DNA from: Limnovirga sp038203525
GTDB lineage: Bacteria; Bacteroidota; Bacteroidia; Chitinophagales; Chitinophagaceae
NCBI GenBank assembly: GCA_038203525.1
Contig: JBBRDW010000002.1
Span: 37,204-101,203 of the forward strand
Reading direction: 5' to 3'
Length of the DNA stretch: 64,000 nt
Numbering within the stretch: position 1 is the stretch's first letter; every line of letters starts with the position of its first letter. Shown here in pieces: positions 53,445 to 62,433 of this stretch. The position numbers and the translations under genes were made by a program. Under the pieces are notes generated by a model that saw only the letters and a program-made list of their open reading frames with translations, was not told the DNA's origin and made no database searches.

Positions 53445-54863
53445 ATGAATACTAACATAAAAATTCCTGCTGTTTTGTTATTGTTGACCGTTTTATCGCT
53501 GTCTTTTTTTTCTGCCAAAGCACAGGTAAAATCAACATTGCTGATCGGCATTGCAGAAGTGAATTATACGCCCCAGGTTGGCCTTGATATGGCAGGCAAT
53601 TATCGTGGCGATGATTATGCTTCCCGGGGTGTGCATGATTCTCTGTATGCAAAGGCGCTTGTTACTGCAAATGCTAAAGGGGAAAAAGTTGCTTTGCTTA
53701 CGGTTGACATTTGTTACATTCCAAAAGAAACCATAGAAATGATGCGTGCTTATATTGCATCAAGAACTACGATCAAGCCCGGCAATGTAATGATCATGGC
53801 AACGCATACACACAGTGGTCCGGTTGCAGAACTGAATGCGCCCAAGGTAAAAGAGTTTCTGTCTAAAGCTGCAAGCGCAGTAGTTGAAGCAGACAAAAAT
53901 CTAAAACCGTCTGTTCTTTCTGTGGGCCGCTCAACTGAAGACAGAATTTCTCATAACCGCCGCCTTAAATGTATCGACGGCACCACGCATATGTGCTGGG
54001 AAAAATTTACTCCGGGATTTGTTATCGAACCATGGGGCCCAATAGATCCCGAAGTAATTACACTCTCTGTAACACAAAACGGAAAACAAAAAGGCGCAAT
54101 TGTAAATTTTGCCTGCCATGCCACCACGCTCACCGGCAACAATTGGCTATACACCGCAGATTATCCGGGTTATATGGCAGAATCTATCAGGAGAGTAAAA
54201 GGCAAAGATTATATGCCCATGTTTTTTAACGGCACCTGTGGCAATGTAACACAGGTTGATTATAAAATTGGCTTCCCCGATACTTATCAGGAATGTCAGC
54301 GAATTGGATATATGCTTGGTATGTCTGCATTGCAAGCTATTAGTAACGAAAAGCCTGTTTCCAGTGATATTTTAAAAGTGTCGAAAGAAATGGTTCCATT
54401 GAAACACATGACCATCACAAACGAGCAATTTGAGTGGGCGCAGGCTGTTATGAAAAAAGTAGAAAAGGAAGGCATGCCGCCTTTACAGGCCGATGGTATT
54501 CCCGATGCGCAATATGCAAAAGACTGGATAGAAATGCGCCGTATACAAGACCAGGTTGACAGCCTCGAGGTAATGGTGATAAGAATTGGCGATGCTGCAT
54601 TTGTTGGTTTGCCCGGCGAAATGTTCACCGAGTTTGGGATGCACATTAAAGCACAATCGCCCTGCAAAAACACAATGGTGATGGGCCTTACAAACGACGA
54701 GAAAGGTTACTTCCCCACAAAGGCTTCTTTCACACAGGGGCCAAAGGGCTTTACGCCTATGATCACCGGTTACGAAACAACACCAGGCACAACAAAATAT
54801 GAGATCGGTTCCGGTGAAAAGCTTACGGAGTCTGCAATTAAGCAATTGAAAGAATTGTTTTAA
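53445..54863 (+). CDS. Secreted neutral/alkaline ceramidase-like (N-terminal domain) protein
   Basis: A 472-residue protein with signal peptide (cleavage near SAKAQ). It matches the N-terminal catalytic domain of neutral/alkaline ceramidases: GIAEVNYTPQVGLDMAGN, MATHTHSGP (zinc His121, His123 and the serine), VNFACHATTLTGNNW, FFNGTCGNVTQVD and FVGLPGEMFTEFG. The C-terminal Ig-like domain of true ceramidases is absent. Bacteroidota proteins of this type often sit in catabolic clusters and need not act on ceramide; another amide or ester is possible. Confidence 0.88.
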   Translation: MNTNIKIPAVLLLLTVLSLSFFSAKAQVKSTLLIGIAEVNYTPQVGLDMAGNYRGDDYASRGVHDSLYAKALVTANAKGEKVALLTVDICYIPKETIEMMRAYIASRTTIKPGNVMIMATHTHSGPVAELNAPKVKEFLSKAASAVVEADKNLKPSVLSVGRSTEDRISHNRRLKCIDGTTHMCWEKFTPGFVIEPWGPIDPEVITLSVTQNGKQKGAIVNFACHATTLTGNNWLYTADYPGYMAESIRRVKGKDYMPMFFNGTCGNVTQVDYKIGFPDTYQECQRIGYMLGMSALQAISNEKPVSSDILKVSKEMVPLKHMTITNEQFEWAQAVMKKVEKEGMPPLQADGIPDAQYAKDWIEMRRIQDQVDSLEVMVIRIGDAAFVGLPGEMFTEFGMHIKAQSPCKNTMVMGLTNDEKGYFPTKASFTQGPKGFTPMITGYETTPGTTKYEIGSGEKLTESAIKQLKELF

Positions 54864-54870
54864 CAATGAA

Positions 54871-54931
54871 TTTTTTTGTGAGCCCGGCAGAAGGAATACT
54901 ATTGATCGTTCCTTGCGTCGCACTCTTGTAC
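54871..54931 (-). repeat. Bracket repeat, class II
   Basis: Minus-strand perfect head, middle GGAACGATCAATAG, tail GCCGGGCTCAC plus seven A. It lies 7 bases after the ceramidase-like stop codon. Confidence 0.93.
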
Positions 54932-55012
54932 AGTTGAAATATCAGGCAGCAAATCCCGTCTTATGTTGAATTTCTGGTTCTGACAAATAAAATTAATTTC
55001 ATAGTCTTTATA

Positions 55013-55093
55013 AAAGCAGATGGTGGAGCGATAAAAGTGGAGAAGAAGGAAGGAGAGGGAACTTCATTTGTAATTCGACTACCTGTAAGTTAA
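55013..55093 (+). pseudogene. C-terminal fragment of a histidine kinase ATPase domain
   Basis: The frame reads KADGGAIKVEKKEGEGTSF then VIRLPVS and a stop. This is the end of a HATPase_c domain ('KAHGGEIKVE-SKEGEGTTFIIKLPV'). Nothing of the upstream kinase is recognisable. It is isolated between two bracket repeats, so it looks like the scar of a deleted gene. Confidence 0.75.
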
Positions 55094-55232
55094 TTACAAT
55101 TTTTATGTACAAGGCTGAAGAATAGGAATTTAGCTTTCATTGCAAACTTGTACTTAAGAATACCATTGAACTGTGAAAAATGAATTACTTTTTGCCTATT
55201 GCCTCGTTGCCTTGTTGCCTGTTTTTCCGAAC

Positions 55233-55293
55233 GTACAAGAGTGCGACGCAAGGGACGATCAATCGCAGTACAGAAGTTTGGCTCACAAAAAAA
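55233..55293 (+). repeat. Bracket repeat, class II
   Basis: Perfect head, middle GGGACGATCAATCG, tail GTTTGGCTCAC plus seven A. It is in frame with the following gene and can mislead start prediction. Confidence 0.92.
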
Positions 55294-55330
55294 TGATCCT
55301 TTTTATAACATCATTGTATCAGAACCCAGC

Positions 55331-56629
55331 ATGTATACTTACAAAAAATCAGCAGCATTACTGGAACGTGCAAAGAAATCTTTAGCAGGTGGCGTTTCGT
55401 CTGAATTTAGAAAATACAATCATCCGCATGCCATTTTTTATTCGCATGCACAAGGCAGCAGAATTTATGATGTGGATGGCAATGAATACGTCGACTTTAC
55501 ATTAAGCCAGGGGCCAATGCTGGTAGGGCACAATCATCCGCATGTGGTAAAACGTGTAGAAGAATATGCAAAGAACGGGCAGTTGTATGCAGGGCAGCAT
55601 TTATTGGAAATTGAGCTGGCAGAAAAGCTTCAGCGGTTGATTCCTTCTGCTGAATTAATGCGGTTTTGCCTGGATGGTTCCGAAGCGGTGCAAACAGCAT
55701 TCCGGGTGGCAAGGGCGAAAACCGGCAAGCAAAAATTTCTGCGTTTTGAAGGCCACTATCATGGCTGGCTCGATAATGTAGCATGGGGTTTATCTACGCC
55801 ATCTGTGGAAGCACTTGGATCAAGAGCGTCACCAAATATTTTTCCATGGACTGCAGGCTTGCCTGAGCATTTAGAAGATAATTTTATTATTCTGCCATGG
55901 AATGATTTGCCATTACTTGAAAAAACGATTAAAGAAAAACATCATGAAATTGCTGCCATCATTACTGAGCCTATCATGTGCAACAACGGATGCATTTTAC
56001 CCAAAGAAGGTTACTTGCAGGGCATGCGGAATTTGTGTGATGAATATAATATGGCCCTCATTTTTGATGAAGTGATTACCGGTTTCAGAACTGCTTTGGG
56101 CGGCGCACAGGAATACTTTAATATTATTCCGGACCTCGCCATTTTTGCTAAAGCTATGGCAAGCGGTTATCCCATTTCTGCAATCGTTGGAAAAAGGGAA
56201 TGGATGAACCTGATTGCTGAAGGAAAAGTAATTCATGCCGGCACGATGAACAGCAGTAACTCTACTGTTGCAGCAGCCATTGGTACGCTTGAGGTGCTGG
56301 AATCGGGCAATGTGACAGAAAGAATTTTTCAACTCGGTCGGCAATTGATGGAAGGCTTGCGTGATATTGGAAAGCAATACCACAGCAATCTTTTGGTACA
56401 AGGCCCTGGGCCGATGCTGCATACAGGTTTTACAGAGCTTAAAGGGGTAAATGATTTCAGGGATGTACTCGCTTACGATAAAGTAAAACTCGGAAAATTT
56501 GTTGCAGGCATGCATGACAACGGCATTCGCATTATAGGCCGGGGTTTATGGTATATTTCTGCAGTACATACAGAAGATGATATTCTTCTGGCACTTGATA
56601 TTGCTTCAAAAGTTTTTAAACAATTATAG
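55331..56629 (+). CDS. Class III aminotransferase (glutamate-1-semialdehyde aminotransferase-like)
   Basis: A 433-residue PLP enzyme from ATG 55331 (MYTYKKSAALLERAKKSLAGG). Homology to HemL-like aminotransferases starts there; a reading frame from 55199 merely translates the bracket repeat. The PLP lysine is in IFAKAMASGYPISAIVG and the FDEVITGFR Asp holds the cofactor; RFCLDGSEAVQTAFRVARA and FEGHYHGW are typical. HemL itself is essential for haem, but the catabolic context suggests an omega-amino acid or amino-acid mutase/transaminase. Followed by MFS and dehydrogenase genes with gaps of 12 and 46 bases. Confidence 0.88.
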   Translation: MYTYKKSAALLERAKKSLAGGVSSEFRKYNHPHAIFYSHAQGSRIYDVDGNEYVDFTLSQGPMLVGHNHPHVVKRVEEYAKNGQLYAGQHLLEIELAEKLQRLIPSAELMRFCLDGSEAVQTAFRVARAKTGKQKFLRFEGHYHGWLDNVAWGLSTPSVEALGSRASPNIFPWTAGLPEHLEDNFIILPWNDLPLLEKTIKEKHHEIAAIITEPIMCNNGCILPKEGYLQGMRNLCDEYNMALIFDEVITGFRTALGGAQEYFNIIPDLAIFAKAMASGYPISAIVGKREWMNLIAEGKVIHAGTMNSSNSTVAAAIGTLEVLESGNVTERIFQLGRQLMEGLRDIGKQYHSNLLVQGPGPMLHTGFTELKGVNDFRDVLAYDKVKLGKFVAGMHDNGIRIIGRGLWYISAVHTEDDILLALDIASKVFKQL

Positions 56630-56641
56630 CCTTTGATCAAC

Positions 56642-57886
56642 ATGAATAATAAGAACAGGTATTTCATCCCGCTGTTAATGATTGGGTTATTGTTTGGTGT
56701 GTTTGGGTTTGCTGCCTGGTTGAACAGTATCTTGATCCCCTACTTCCAGATCATCCTCGAATTGAACAGTGTTCAAACTACGCTGGTAACTTTTTCTTTC
56801 TTTATAGCTTACGTTGTAATGGCATTACCTTCTTCGTGGATGTTGAAAAAAATTGGGTTTAAAAAGGGAATTGTTATGGGTCTTGTTATAATGGCGCTGG
56901 GCACTTTGCTGTTTATTCCTGCTGCACACTCCAGGGCTTACTGGCTTTTTTTATGTGGCTTGTTTTTAATGGGCACAGGACAGGCATTATTACAAACAGC
57001 AGCCAATCCCTATGTAACTATTCTTGGGCCAATTGAAAGTGCAGGTCAGCGGAATAGTTTAATGGGTGTGTTTAATAAAGTGGCAGGCATTTTAAGTCAG
57101 CGTGTATTAGGGCCAATACTTTTATTGAATGCAGATTCGATTATATCAGGCCTGACAAAAATGAGCGATGCCGAAAAAATAGCTGCATTGGATAATATGG
57201 CATTGCGTGTAATAAACCCATATATCATCATAACGCTGTTGCTTTTGGTAATGGCCGCTATTATGTGGGTGGTTGCATTGCCGGCAGTGAATGAAGAGGA
57301 ATCGAATGCAGAAGACGAAGGTGTTGCCCGTACCAGTGTATGGATGTTCCCCAATTTAATACTGGGCGTATTAGCGCTCTTCTGTGCAGAGGGTACAGAA
57401 TCAATTACCAGCTATTATATTATTCCCTACGGACAAAGCATGGGCTTTAACACTGCTGATGCGCAGGTATTTGTTGATTATATTATCTATGCAATGCTGG
57501 CTGGTTATTTCGCAGGAATTGTTTTAATTCCAAAATACATTAAGCAAAGCAGAGCACTTGCGGCATGTGCCTTTCTGGGAATCTGCTTTTCGCTGGGTGC
57601 CATTTTTACTAGCGGCTTTACATCGGTTTTATTTGTGATTGCGATGGGCTTTTGCAATGCCCTTAACTGGCCCTGCATCTGGCCATTGGCATTGAATGGT
57701 GTTGGAAGGTTTACAAAAACTGCGGCTGCCTTTTTAATAATGGCCATTGCAGGCGATGCAATATTCCCGATTCTTTACGCACAACTTAACACTATGTTTG
57801 GTGCCCATGCGGGAATTTATTTATTAATGGCGCTTTACATTACAATTCTTTTCTATGCAGGCATCTGGCATAAAAAGAAAGCATAG
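56642..57886 (+). CDS. FucP/GluP-type MFS sugar transporter
   Basis: A 414-residue membrane protein with 12 predicted segments; ATG 56642 fits. Family marks are FFIAYVVMALPSSWMLKKIGFKKGI (parts), GTGQALLQTAANPYVTILGP, RNSLMGVFNKVAGI, and CNALNWPCIWPLAL. This is the fucose/glucose/N-acetylglucosamine-type proton symporter group. It probably imports the sugar or sugar acid fed to this region. It follows the aminotransferase with a 12-base gap. Confidence 0.88.
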   Translation: MNNKNRYFIPLLMIGLLFGVFGFAAWLNSILIPYFQIILELNSVQTTLVTFSFFIAYVVMALPSSWMLKKIGFKKGIVMGLVIMALGTLLFIPAAHSRAYWLFLCGLFLMGTGQALLQTAANPYVTILGPIESAGQRNSLMGVFNKVAGILSQRVLGPILLLNADSIISGLTKMSDAEKIAALDNMALRVINPYIIITLLLLVMAAIMWVVALPAVNEEESNAEDEGVARTSVWMFPNLILGVLALFCAEGTESITSYYIIPYGQSMGFNTADAQVFVDYIIYAMLAGYFAGIVLIPKYIKQSRALAACAFLGICFSLGAIFTSGFTSVLFVIAMGFCNALNWPCIWPLALNGVGRFTKTAAAFLIMAIAGDAIFPILYAQLNTMFGAHAGIYLLMALYITILFYAGIWHKKKA

Positions 57887-57932
57887 TAAGCAAAACAAAA
57901 CTATTCAGGACAATCACTTAAAAATATAATTT

Positions 57933-58919
57933 ATGAGCAATAATGAAATAAGAGAAGTTGGTATTATTGGCCTAGGCTTAATGGGCAGCAGTATTGTAGC
58001 TGCCATGGTGATGAGTGGATATAAAGTGATTGCCCTCGCCCCGCTTGATAAAGATATGGAACAGGCTCCTGATCGTATTCTTCATGCACTGAATGAATCT
58101 TTCAAACAAGGTATTCATCAGCGTAATGTGGCACAATTGCAACTAAATATTATGTACACAAAAGATTATGCAAACCTGCTCAATTGTTTTTTGATACTCG
58201 AATGTGTGATCGAAAATATTGACATAAAGAGAACAGTCTATGCGCAGATTGAAGCTGCTGTTGCGGATGATACGATCATTACATCAAACACTTCAGCCAT
58301 CCCTATTGCCATTTTACAGGAAACACTTTTACACCCAGAAAGATTCTTAGGAATGCATTGGGCCGAACCTGCATTTACAACGCCATTTCTCGAAATCATT
58401 TGCGGACCCAAAACTGATATGGCAATAGCTGAAAAGCTTTATGCTATTACCGCTGAATGGGGCAAAGAACCCACACTGGTTCGCAAAGACATTCGCGGCT
58501 TTATCACCAACAGGATGATGTATGCCATGTTCAGAGAGGGGTTTAACCTCGTTGAAAATGGCTATGCCACTATAGAAGATGTAGACAGGGCATGCAGAAA
58601 TGATGCGGGCCACTGGATGCCATTCTGCGGCATGTTCCGCTACATGGATCTCACCGGTTTGCAGGCTTATTATCATGTGATGAAAGATTTGTTTCCTACG
58701 CTTACTAATCAAACCGAAACACCAAAAATGATTGAAAGCATTGCAAAAAAAGGCGGTAATGGTATTACCAATGGAAATGGTTTTTATCAATACACAAAAG
58801 AAGAAGCGGCTGAGTGGGAGAAAGCTTTTGAAGAATTTTCTTATGACATAAACAACCTTGCCAGAAAATACCCGATCAAACTTGTTGAGGAAAGATTAAA
58901 AGAGAAGCATAAGGGTTAA
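57933..58919 (+). CDS. 3-hydroxyacyl-CoA dehydrogenase-family NAD-dependent oxidoreductase
   Basis: A 328-residue protein with a Rossmann start (GIIGLGLMGSSIVAAMVMSG), NTSAIPI and the catalytic His/Glu region GMHWAEPAFTTPFLEIICGP, and a C-terminal helical dimer domain (GFITNRMMYAMFREGFNLVENG). It resembles 3-hydroxybutyryl-CoA dehydrogenases and L-gulonate 3-dehydrogenases (lambda-crystallin type). In a sugar-acid setting the latter is as likely as a fatty-acid role. Last gene of the AT-MFS-dehydrogenase unit. Confidence 0.88.
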   Translation: MSNNEIREVGIIGLGLMGSSIVAAMVMSGYKVIALAPLDKDMEQAPDRILHALNESFKQGIHQRNVAQLQLNIMYTKDYANLLNCFLILECVIENIDIKRTVYAQIEAAVADDTIITSNTSAIPIAILQETLLHPERFLGMHWAEPAFTTPFLEIICGPKTDMAIAEKLYAITAEWGKEPTLVRKDIRGFITNRMMYAMFREGFNLVENGYATIEDVDRACRNDAGHWMPFCGMFRYMDLTGLQAYYHVMKDLFPTLTNQTETPKMIESIAKKGGNGITNGNGFYQYTKEEAAEWEKAFEEFSYDINNLARKYPIKLVEERLKEKHKG

Positions 58920-58933
58920 CATTTTTAAAAGGC

Positions 58934-58991
58934 ATTTATGGGCCGGGCTGAAGTAATTCCTTTCATCGTTCCTTGCGTCGCACACTTGTAC
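58934..58991 (-). repeat. Bracket repeat, class II
   Basis: Minus-strand head GTACAAGTGTGCGACGCAA, middle GGAACGATGAAAGG, tail GCCCGGCCCATAAAT. It closes the three-gene bracket opened at 55233. Confidence 0.92.
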
Positions 58992-59115
58992 TTTGAATTC
59001 TTTATGCAGCAATTAAAACCACTAAGACACTAAGCCACAAAGGAACAAAAAGTATTTGCGAAGCTTAGTGCCTTTGTGTGCTGGTGTTTCAAAAAAGTTA
59101 ATCACTGTTACGAAC

Positions 59116-59175
59116 GTACAAGCGTGCGACGCAAGTAAAGCTTCATAGTTATTCAAAAGCCGGGTTAATAAAAAA
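59116..59175 (+). repeat. Bracket repeat, class I
   Basis: Head GTACAAGCGTGCGACGCAA, middle GTAAAGCTTCATAG, tail GCCGGGTTAATAAAAA. It ends 15 bases before the start codon of the dipeptidase gene, within its leader or promoter. Confidence 0.92.
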
Positions 59176-59190
59176 TATAACAGCACTTAC

Positions 59191-60288
59191 ATGTTTACAA
59201 TAGACGCACATTTAGACCTTGCAACAAATGCCATTACTTTAAACAGGGATCTTACAAAATCTGTTCACGAAATACGTTCAAAGGAAAAGCAACTCGGCTG
59301 GAAGGATACACAGGATCGTGGCAACGGAACGGTGGCACTTCCTGAATTGCGCAAAGGCAATATTGGTCTGGTGGTTGCCACAATAATATCAAGGTTTTCT
59401 GCTGCGGGAAATCCATTGCCAACACTGAATTTACCAGGGTGGCATTCTCCAGAACAAGCCTATGCATATGGACAGGCACAGCTGTCATGGTATAGGGTTA
59501 TGGAAGATATGGGCGAGATGGTGCAGATCAACAACTATACCGCATTAGAAAAACATATGGTTTTGTGGAACGATGCAAGTATTCCCAATCACCAAAAACC
59601 TGTTGGCTATATTTTAAGTTTGGAAGGAGCAGATTCTATCATCAATTTAAACTATCTCGAAAAATATTATGCACAGGGTTTACGAGCCATAGGGCCAGCG
59701 CATTTTGGTAGAGGGAGGTACGCCGCAGGCACGCACTCGGATGGAAGTGGTTTAACAAAACTTGGTAAAGAATTACTACGTGAAATGGATCGTTTAAATA
59801 TCATTCTTGATGCAACACATTTAACAGATAAAGGCTTCTTTGAAGCAATGAATATTTCTAAGGGTTTTGTTTGGGCAAGTCATCAAAATTGCCGCGCATT
59901 GGTGCCGGGCGAAAGACAATTTTCTGACGAACAAATTAAATTAATTATTGGGCGTGATGGTGTAATTGGTGGTGCCCTCGATACCTGGATGTTGTATCCT
60001 GAATTTGAAATGGGTAAAAACAGTCCACAGACATTGGGCATTAACCTCGAGAAATTAGTTGAGCATTTCGATCATATTTGTCAGCTTGCAGGCAATTGCC
60101 TGCATGTTGGATTTGGTACAGATCTCGATGGCCTTTTTGGTACCGAACAAACACCTTGGGATATTGATACGATTGCAGATATTGTGCAATTTAATGAGAT
60201 ACTTATCCGCCGTGGCTACACGCAGGATAACATACAAAATATATTTTCCGGTAACTGGCTTCGTTTAATAAAAAATGCATGGGTATAA
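59191..60288 (+). CDS. Membrane dipeptidase (peptidase M19)-like protein
   Basis: A 365-residue zinc dipeptidase homologue. Family blocks: IDAHLDLATNAI (HxD ligand), LSLEGADSIIN (bridging Glu), LDATHLTDKGFFEAM, VWASHQNCRALVPGERQFSDEQI, and HVGFGTDLDGLFG. All main metal ligands seem present. No signal peptide is evident, so it is probably cytosolic. M19 enzymes hydrolyse L-D or dehydro-dipeptides and some N-acyl-D-amino acids, which fits the amino-sugar/D-amino-acid theme. Convergent with the PQQ-type dehydrogenase. Confidence 0.9.
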   Translation: MFTIDAHLDLATNAITLNRDLTKSVHEIRSKEKQLGWKDTQDRGNGTVALPELRKGNIGLVVATIISRFSAAGNPLPTLNLPGWHSPEQAYAYGQAQLSWYRVMEDMGEMVQINNYTALEKHMVLWNDASIPNHQKPVGYILSLEGADSIINLNYLEKYYAQGLRAIGPAHFGRGRYAAGTHSDGSGLTKLGKELLREMDRLNIILDATHLTDKGFFEAMNISKGFVWASHQNCRALVPGERQFSDEQIKLIIGRDGVIGGALDTWMLYPEFEMGKNSPQTLGINLEKLVEHFDHICQLAGNCLHVGFGTDLDGLFGTEQTPWDIDTIADIVQFNEILIRRGYTQDNIQNIFSGNWLRLIKNAWV

Positions 60289-60330
60289 TCTGATTGTTTA
60301 AACAGACCCGTCTGTATAAAAAAAATAGTT

Positions 60331-62097
60331 TTAGTGTGGCTTGCTTTTTTTAACAGGATTATATCTCAGTTCCTTTATTTCCGTTGCTGTTACAGAATCT
60401 TTCTCATTATTAAAATGCTGCTTCAAATAAGTAAGCACCTGTGCAATTTCCTCATCTTTTAAAAAGCTGTGGGCAGGCATGATGCTGTTATAATCTTTGC
60501 CATTAACTTTTATGGTTTCGTTCAAACCATTCAATACAACATTGATCAATTTTTTTCTGTCGCCGCTAACCCAGTCAGAATTTTTTACCGGAGGAAAACG
60601 GTTGCCATCGCCTTCACCATTATACTGATGACAGGATACGCAATATTTTATATAAACCTGCGAGCCGGGCATTACCGAACCTTTATATAGATTGTCATTT
60701 GCTTCATCTGGTGTGCGTATGTTGGAGTTTGCTTTTCTTTTTTCCATGGCAGCGAGTTGATCTTTACCAAACGTACTCTTATCGCCTTTGTACATGATGC
60801 GCCATATCTTTCCTTTTCGTGAATCAGAAATATAAAGCGAGCCATCAGGCCCCATGGCAAGACCCATTGGCCTGTATTTCGCATCACTTGTATTCACAAT
60901 TGGATCAACTCCTGCAAAGCCATCTGCAAACACTTCCCAATCGCCCGAAGGTTGCCCATTTTTAAATGGAACGAACGCAACAAAATAGCCAGCCTGCGGA
61001 TAAGGCGACCTGTTCGTACTGCCATGAAACGCAATGAAAGCGCCATGTCTATAACGTTCAGGAAATTGATCGCCTTCGTAAAACAACAGATCATTTGGAG
61101 CCCAGTGCCCAGGAAAACCAATCAAAGGATTTTGCACGGTGCTATCTCTTGCAGGCATTTTTCCATCGCCACCATATTCAGGTGCTAACACATTTTTTTG
61201 TTGCATTTGGTCGTAATAGCTGTAAGGCCATCCAAAATTATTTCCATCTTTTATTCTTATAAATTCTTCTGCAGGCAACACTGCACTCTGCCATTGCGAA
61301 AACATATTGGGCCATAACATATTAAGGTCATCCCGGCCATGCATTACAACGTATAGGTTTTTATCATCCTTATTCCAGTCCATTGCAACAACACTGCGTA
61401 TGCCAGTTGCAAACTTTCGTCCGTCCTTTTTCGTCATGTTTATTTTATCTGCAGGAAACTCCCAGATGCCTGCATATTCTTCCAATTCAGGACAAGGATC
61501 CATGCCCGCAAAACCGGGTGTACCGCCGGGTGTTCTTACCAAATCCTGGCAGGCATTGGATGGTGCGCCAAACGGAATATACAGATGTCCTTTGTCATCC
61601 CATGCAAGCGGCTTGGTAATATGCCAGTGTGAACCACTTGCATATTCTTCTGTAAATACTGTGTCCATTTTTCCTTCGGGCACCATTTTGCCGGGTGTCA
61701 GTTTCATCCTGTACACAACCAGTTCCGAAGCAAAATATAAATACCCGTCATGTATGCGCATACAATTGCCCATATCCCCTTCATTAAAATAATCGCCGAA
61801 GTGAATAGATGAATCTGCTTTGCCATCGCCATTGGTATCCCTTAACACAAGATTGCCCGCTCCTATTTTGGAGTGGCGCATTTTTACATAAATATCACCA
61901 TTATCATTTACTGCTATATGCCTCGCCGGGCCAACACTGTCTGTAACAACAACTGCTTCAAAATTACCCGGCAGAAAAAGACCACCATTATCCGGATCAC
62001 CGGGAGGCAACTTGGTGGCCGGGTTGCATTGAACCAAACAGGACAATACCAACAGCAAAGAAACTAACCCCGTTATTCTATTTGTTTTCTTCAGCAT
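60331..62097 (-). CDS. PQQ-type sugar dehydrogenase fused to cytochrome c, lipoprotein
   Basis: A 588-residue lipoprotein (Cys in VLSC or LVQC). The N-terminal 400 residues form the beta-propeller of soluble quinoprotein sugar/sorbosone dehydrogenases (GNFEAVVVTDSVGPARHIAVN, SVVAMDWNKDDKNLYVVMHGRDD, PMGLAMGPDGSLYISDSRKGKIWR). The C-terminal 120 residues carry one haem-binding CVSCH (in YIKYCVSCHQYNGEG) and the Met ligand near SIMPAHSF. It would oxidise a sugar in the periplasm and pass electrons to the respiratory chain. PQQ must come from elsewhere. Confidence 0.9.
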   Translation of the reverse strand: MLKKTNRITGLVSLLLVLSCLVQCNPATKLPPGDPDNGGLFLPGNFEAVVVTDSVGPARHIAVNDNGDIYVKMRHSKIGAGNLVLRDTNGDGKADSSIHFGDYFNEGDMGNCMRIHDGYLYFASELVVYRMKLTPGKMVPEGKMDTVFTEEYASGSHWHITKPLAWDDKGHLYIPFGAPSNACQDLVRTPGGTPGFAGMDPCPELEEYAGIWEFPADKINMTKKDGRKFATGIRSVVAMDWNKDDKNLYVVMHGRDDLNMLWPNMFSQWQSAVLPAEEFIRIKDGNNFGWPYSYYDQMQQKNVLAPEYGGDGKMPARDSTVQNPLIGFPGHWAPNDLLFYEGDQFPERYRHGAFIAFHGSTNRSPYPQAGYFVAFVPFKNGQPSGDWEVFADGFAGVDPIVNTSDAKYRPMGLAMGPDGSLYISDSRKGKIWRIMYKGDKSTFGKDQLAAMEKRKANSNIRTPDEANDNLYKGSVMPGSQVYIKYCVSCHQYNGEGDGNRFPPVKNSDWVSGDRKKLINVVLNGLNETIKVNGKDYNSIMPAHSFLKDEEIAQVLTYLKQHFNNEKDSVTATEIKELRYNPVKKSKPH

Positions 62098-62118
62098 TTG
62101 TATAAAATCAAATTGATA

Positions 62119-62178
62119 TTTTTTTTGAGCCCGGCTTTTGTAATTCTATTTTAACATCGTTGCGTCGCACTCTTATAC
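62119..62178 (-). repeat. Bracket repeat, class I-like
   Basis: Minus-strand head GTATAAGAGTGCGACGCAA, middle CGATGTTAAAATAG, tail GCCGGGCTC plus eight A. It lies 22 bases upstream of the PQQ-type dehydrogenase start. Confidence 0.92.
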
Positions 62179-62236
62179 ATTCTAAACTTTATTCAACTTT
62201 TATCGCAGCGTAGATTGATGCGTATAAAAATTTCCG

Positions 62237-62355
62237 GCATTGCGAGACAGCGAAGTAAAACCTTGAAGGTTTAAAAGCCTTCATGATTTAATCAGCGTGA
62301 ACGCCAAAACCTTCAAGATTTATTTTCGCAGATTGCTTCGTTCCTCGCAATGACG
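62237..62355. repeat. Nested palindromic repeat (GCATTGCGAG...CTCGCAATGA)
   Basis: The outer arms are GCATTGCGAG (62238-62247) and CTCGCAATGA (62344-62353) with GAAGCAATC-type flanks. The inner arms are ACCTTGAAGG and CCTTCAAG. It resembles the common dispersed 'CATTGCGAGNNACGAAGCAATC' palindromes and is unrelated to the bracket repeats on either side. Confidence 0.8.
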
Positions 62356-62369
62356 CACGATGTTATAAG

Positions 62370-62429
62370 GTACAAGAGTGCGACGCAACAAAAGCTTAAT
62401 TTCTATTCTTCAGTCTGGCTCGAAATATT
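62370..62429 (+). repeat. Bracket repeat, class I
   Basis: Perfect head, middle CAAAAGCTTAATTTC, tail GTCTGGCTCGAAA. It ends a few bases from the stop codon of the amidohydrolase; the matching right-hand copy would lie outside the window. Confidence 0.92.
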
Positions 62430-62433
62430 TCCC

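Larger units (their letters stand above)
54864..55330. other. Intergenic region with a gene remnant
   Basis: The 467-base gap holds two head-to-head bracket repeats (54871-54931 minus, 55233-55293 plus) and, between them, the C-terminal scrap of a histidine kinase (55013-55093). Confidence 0.8.
62098..62433. other. Intergenic region with nested palindromes
   Basis: The 336-base gap holds two head-to-head bracket repeats (62119-62178 minus, 62370-62429 plus) with a different nested palindrome (62237-62355) between them. Confidence 0.75.

Noticed and set aside
55199..55330. N-terminal extension of the class III aminotransferase
   Set aside because: The extension is a translation of the bracket repeat and its flank; family homology begins at ATG 55331.
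60300..60326. Terminator between the convergent M19 and PQQ-type genes
   Set aside because: ACAGA/TCTGT is only a 5-bp stem and the following run is A, not T, on the + strand; support is too weak.
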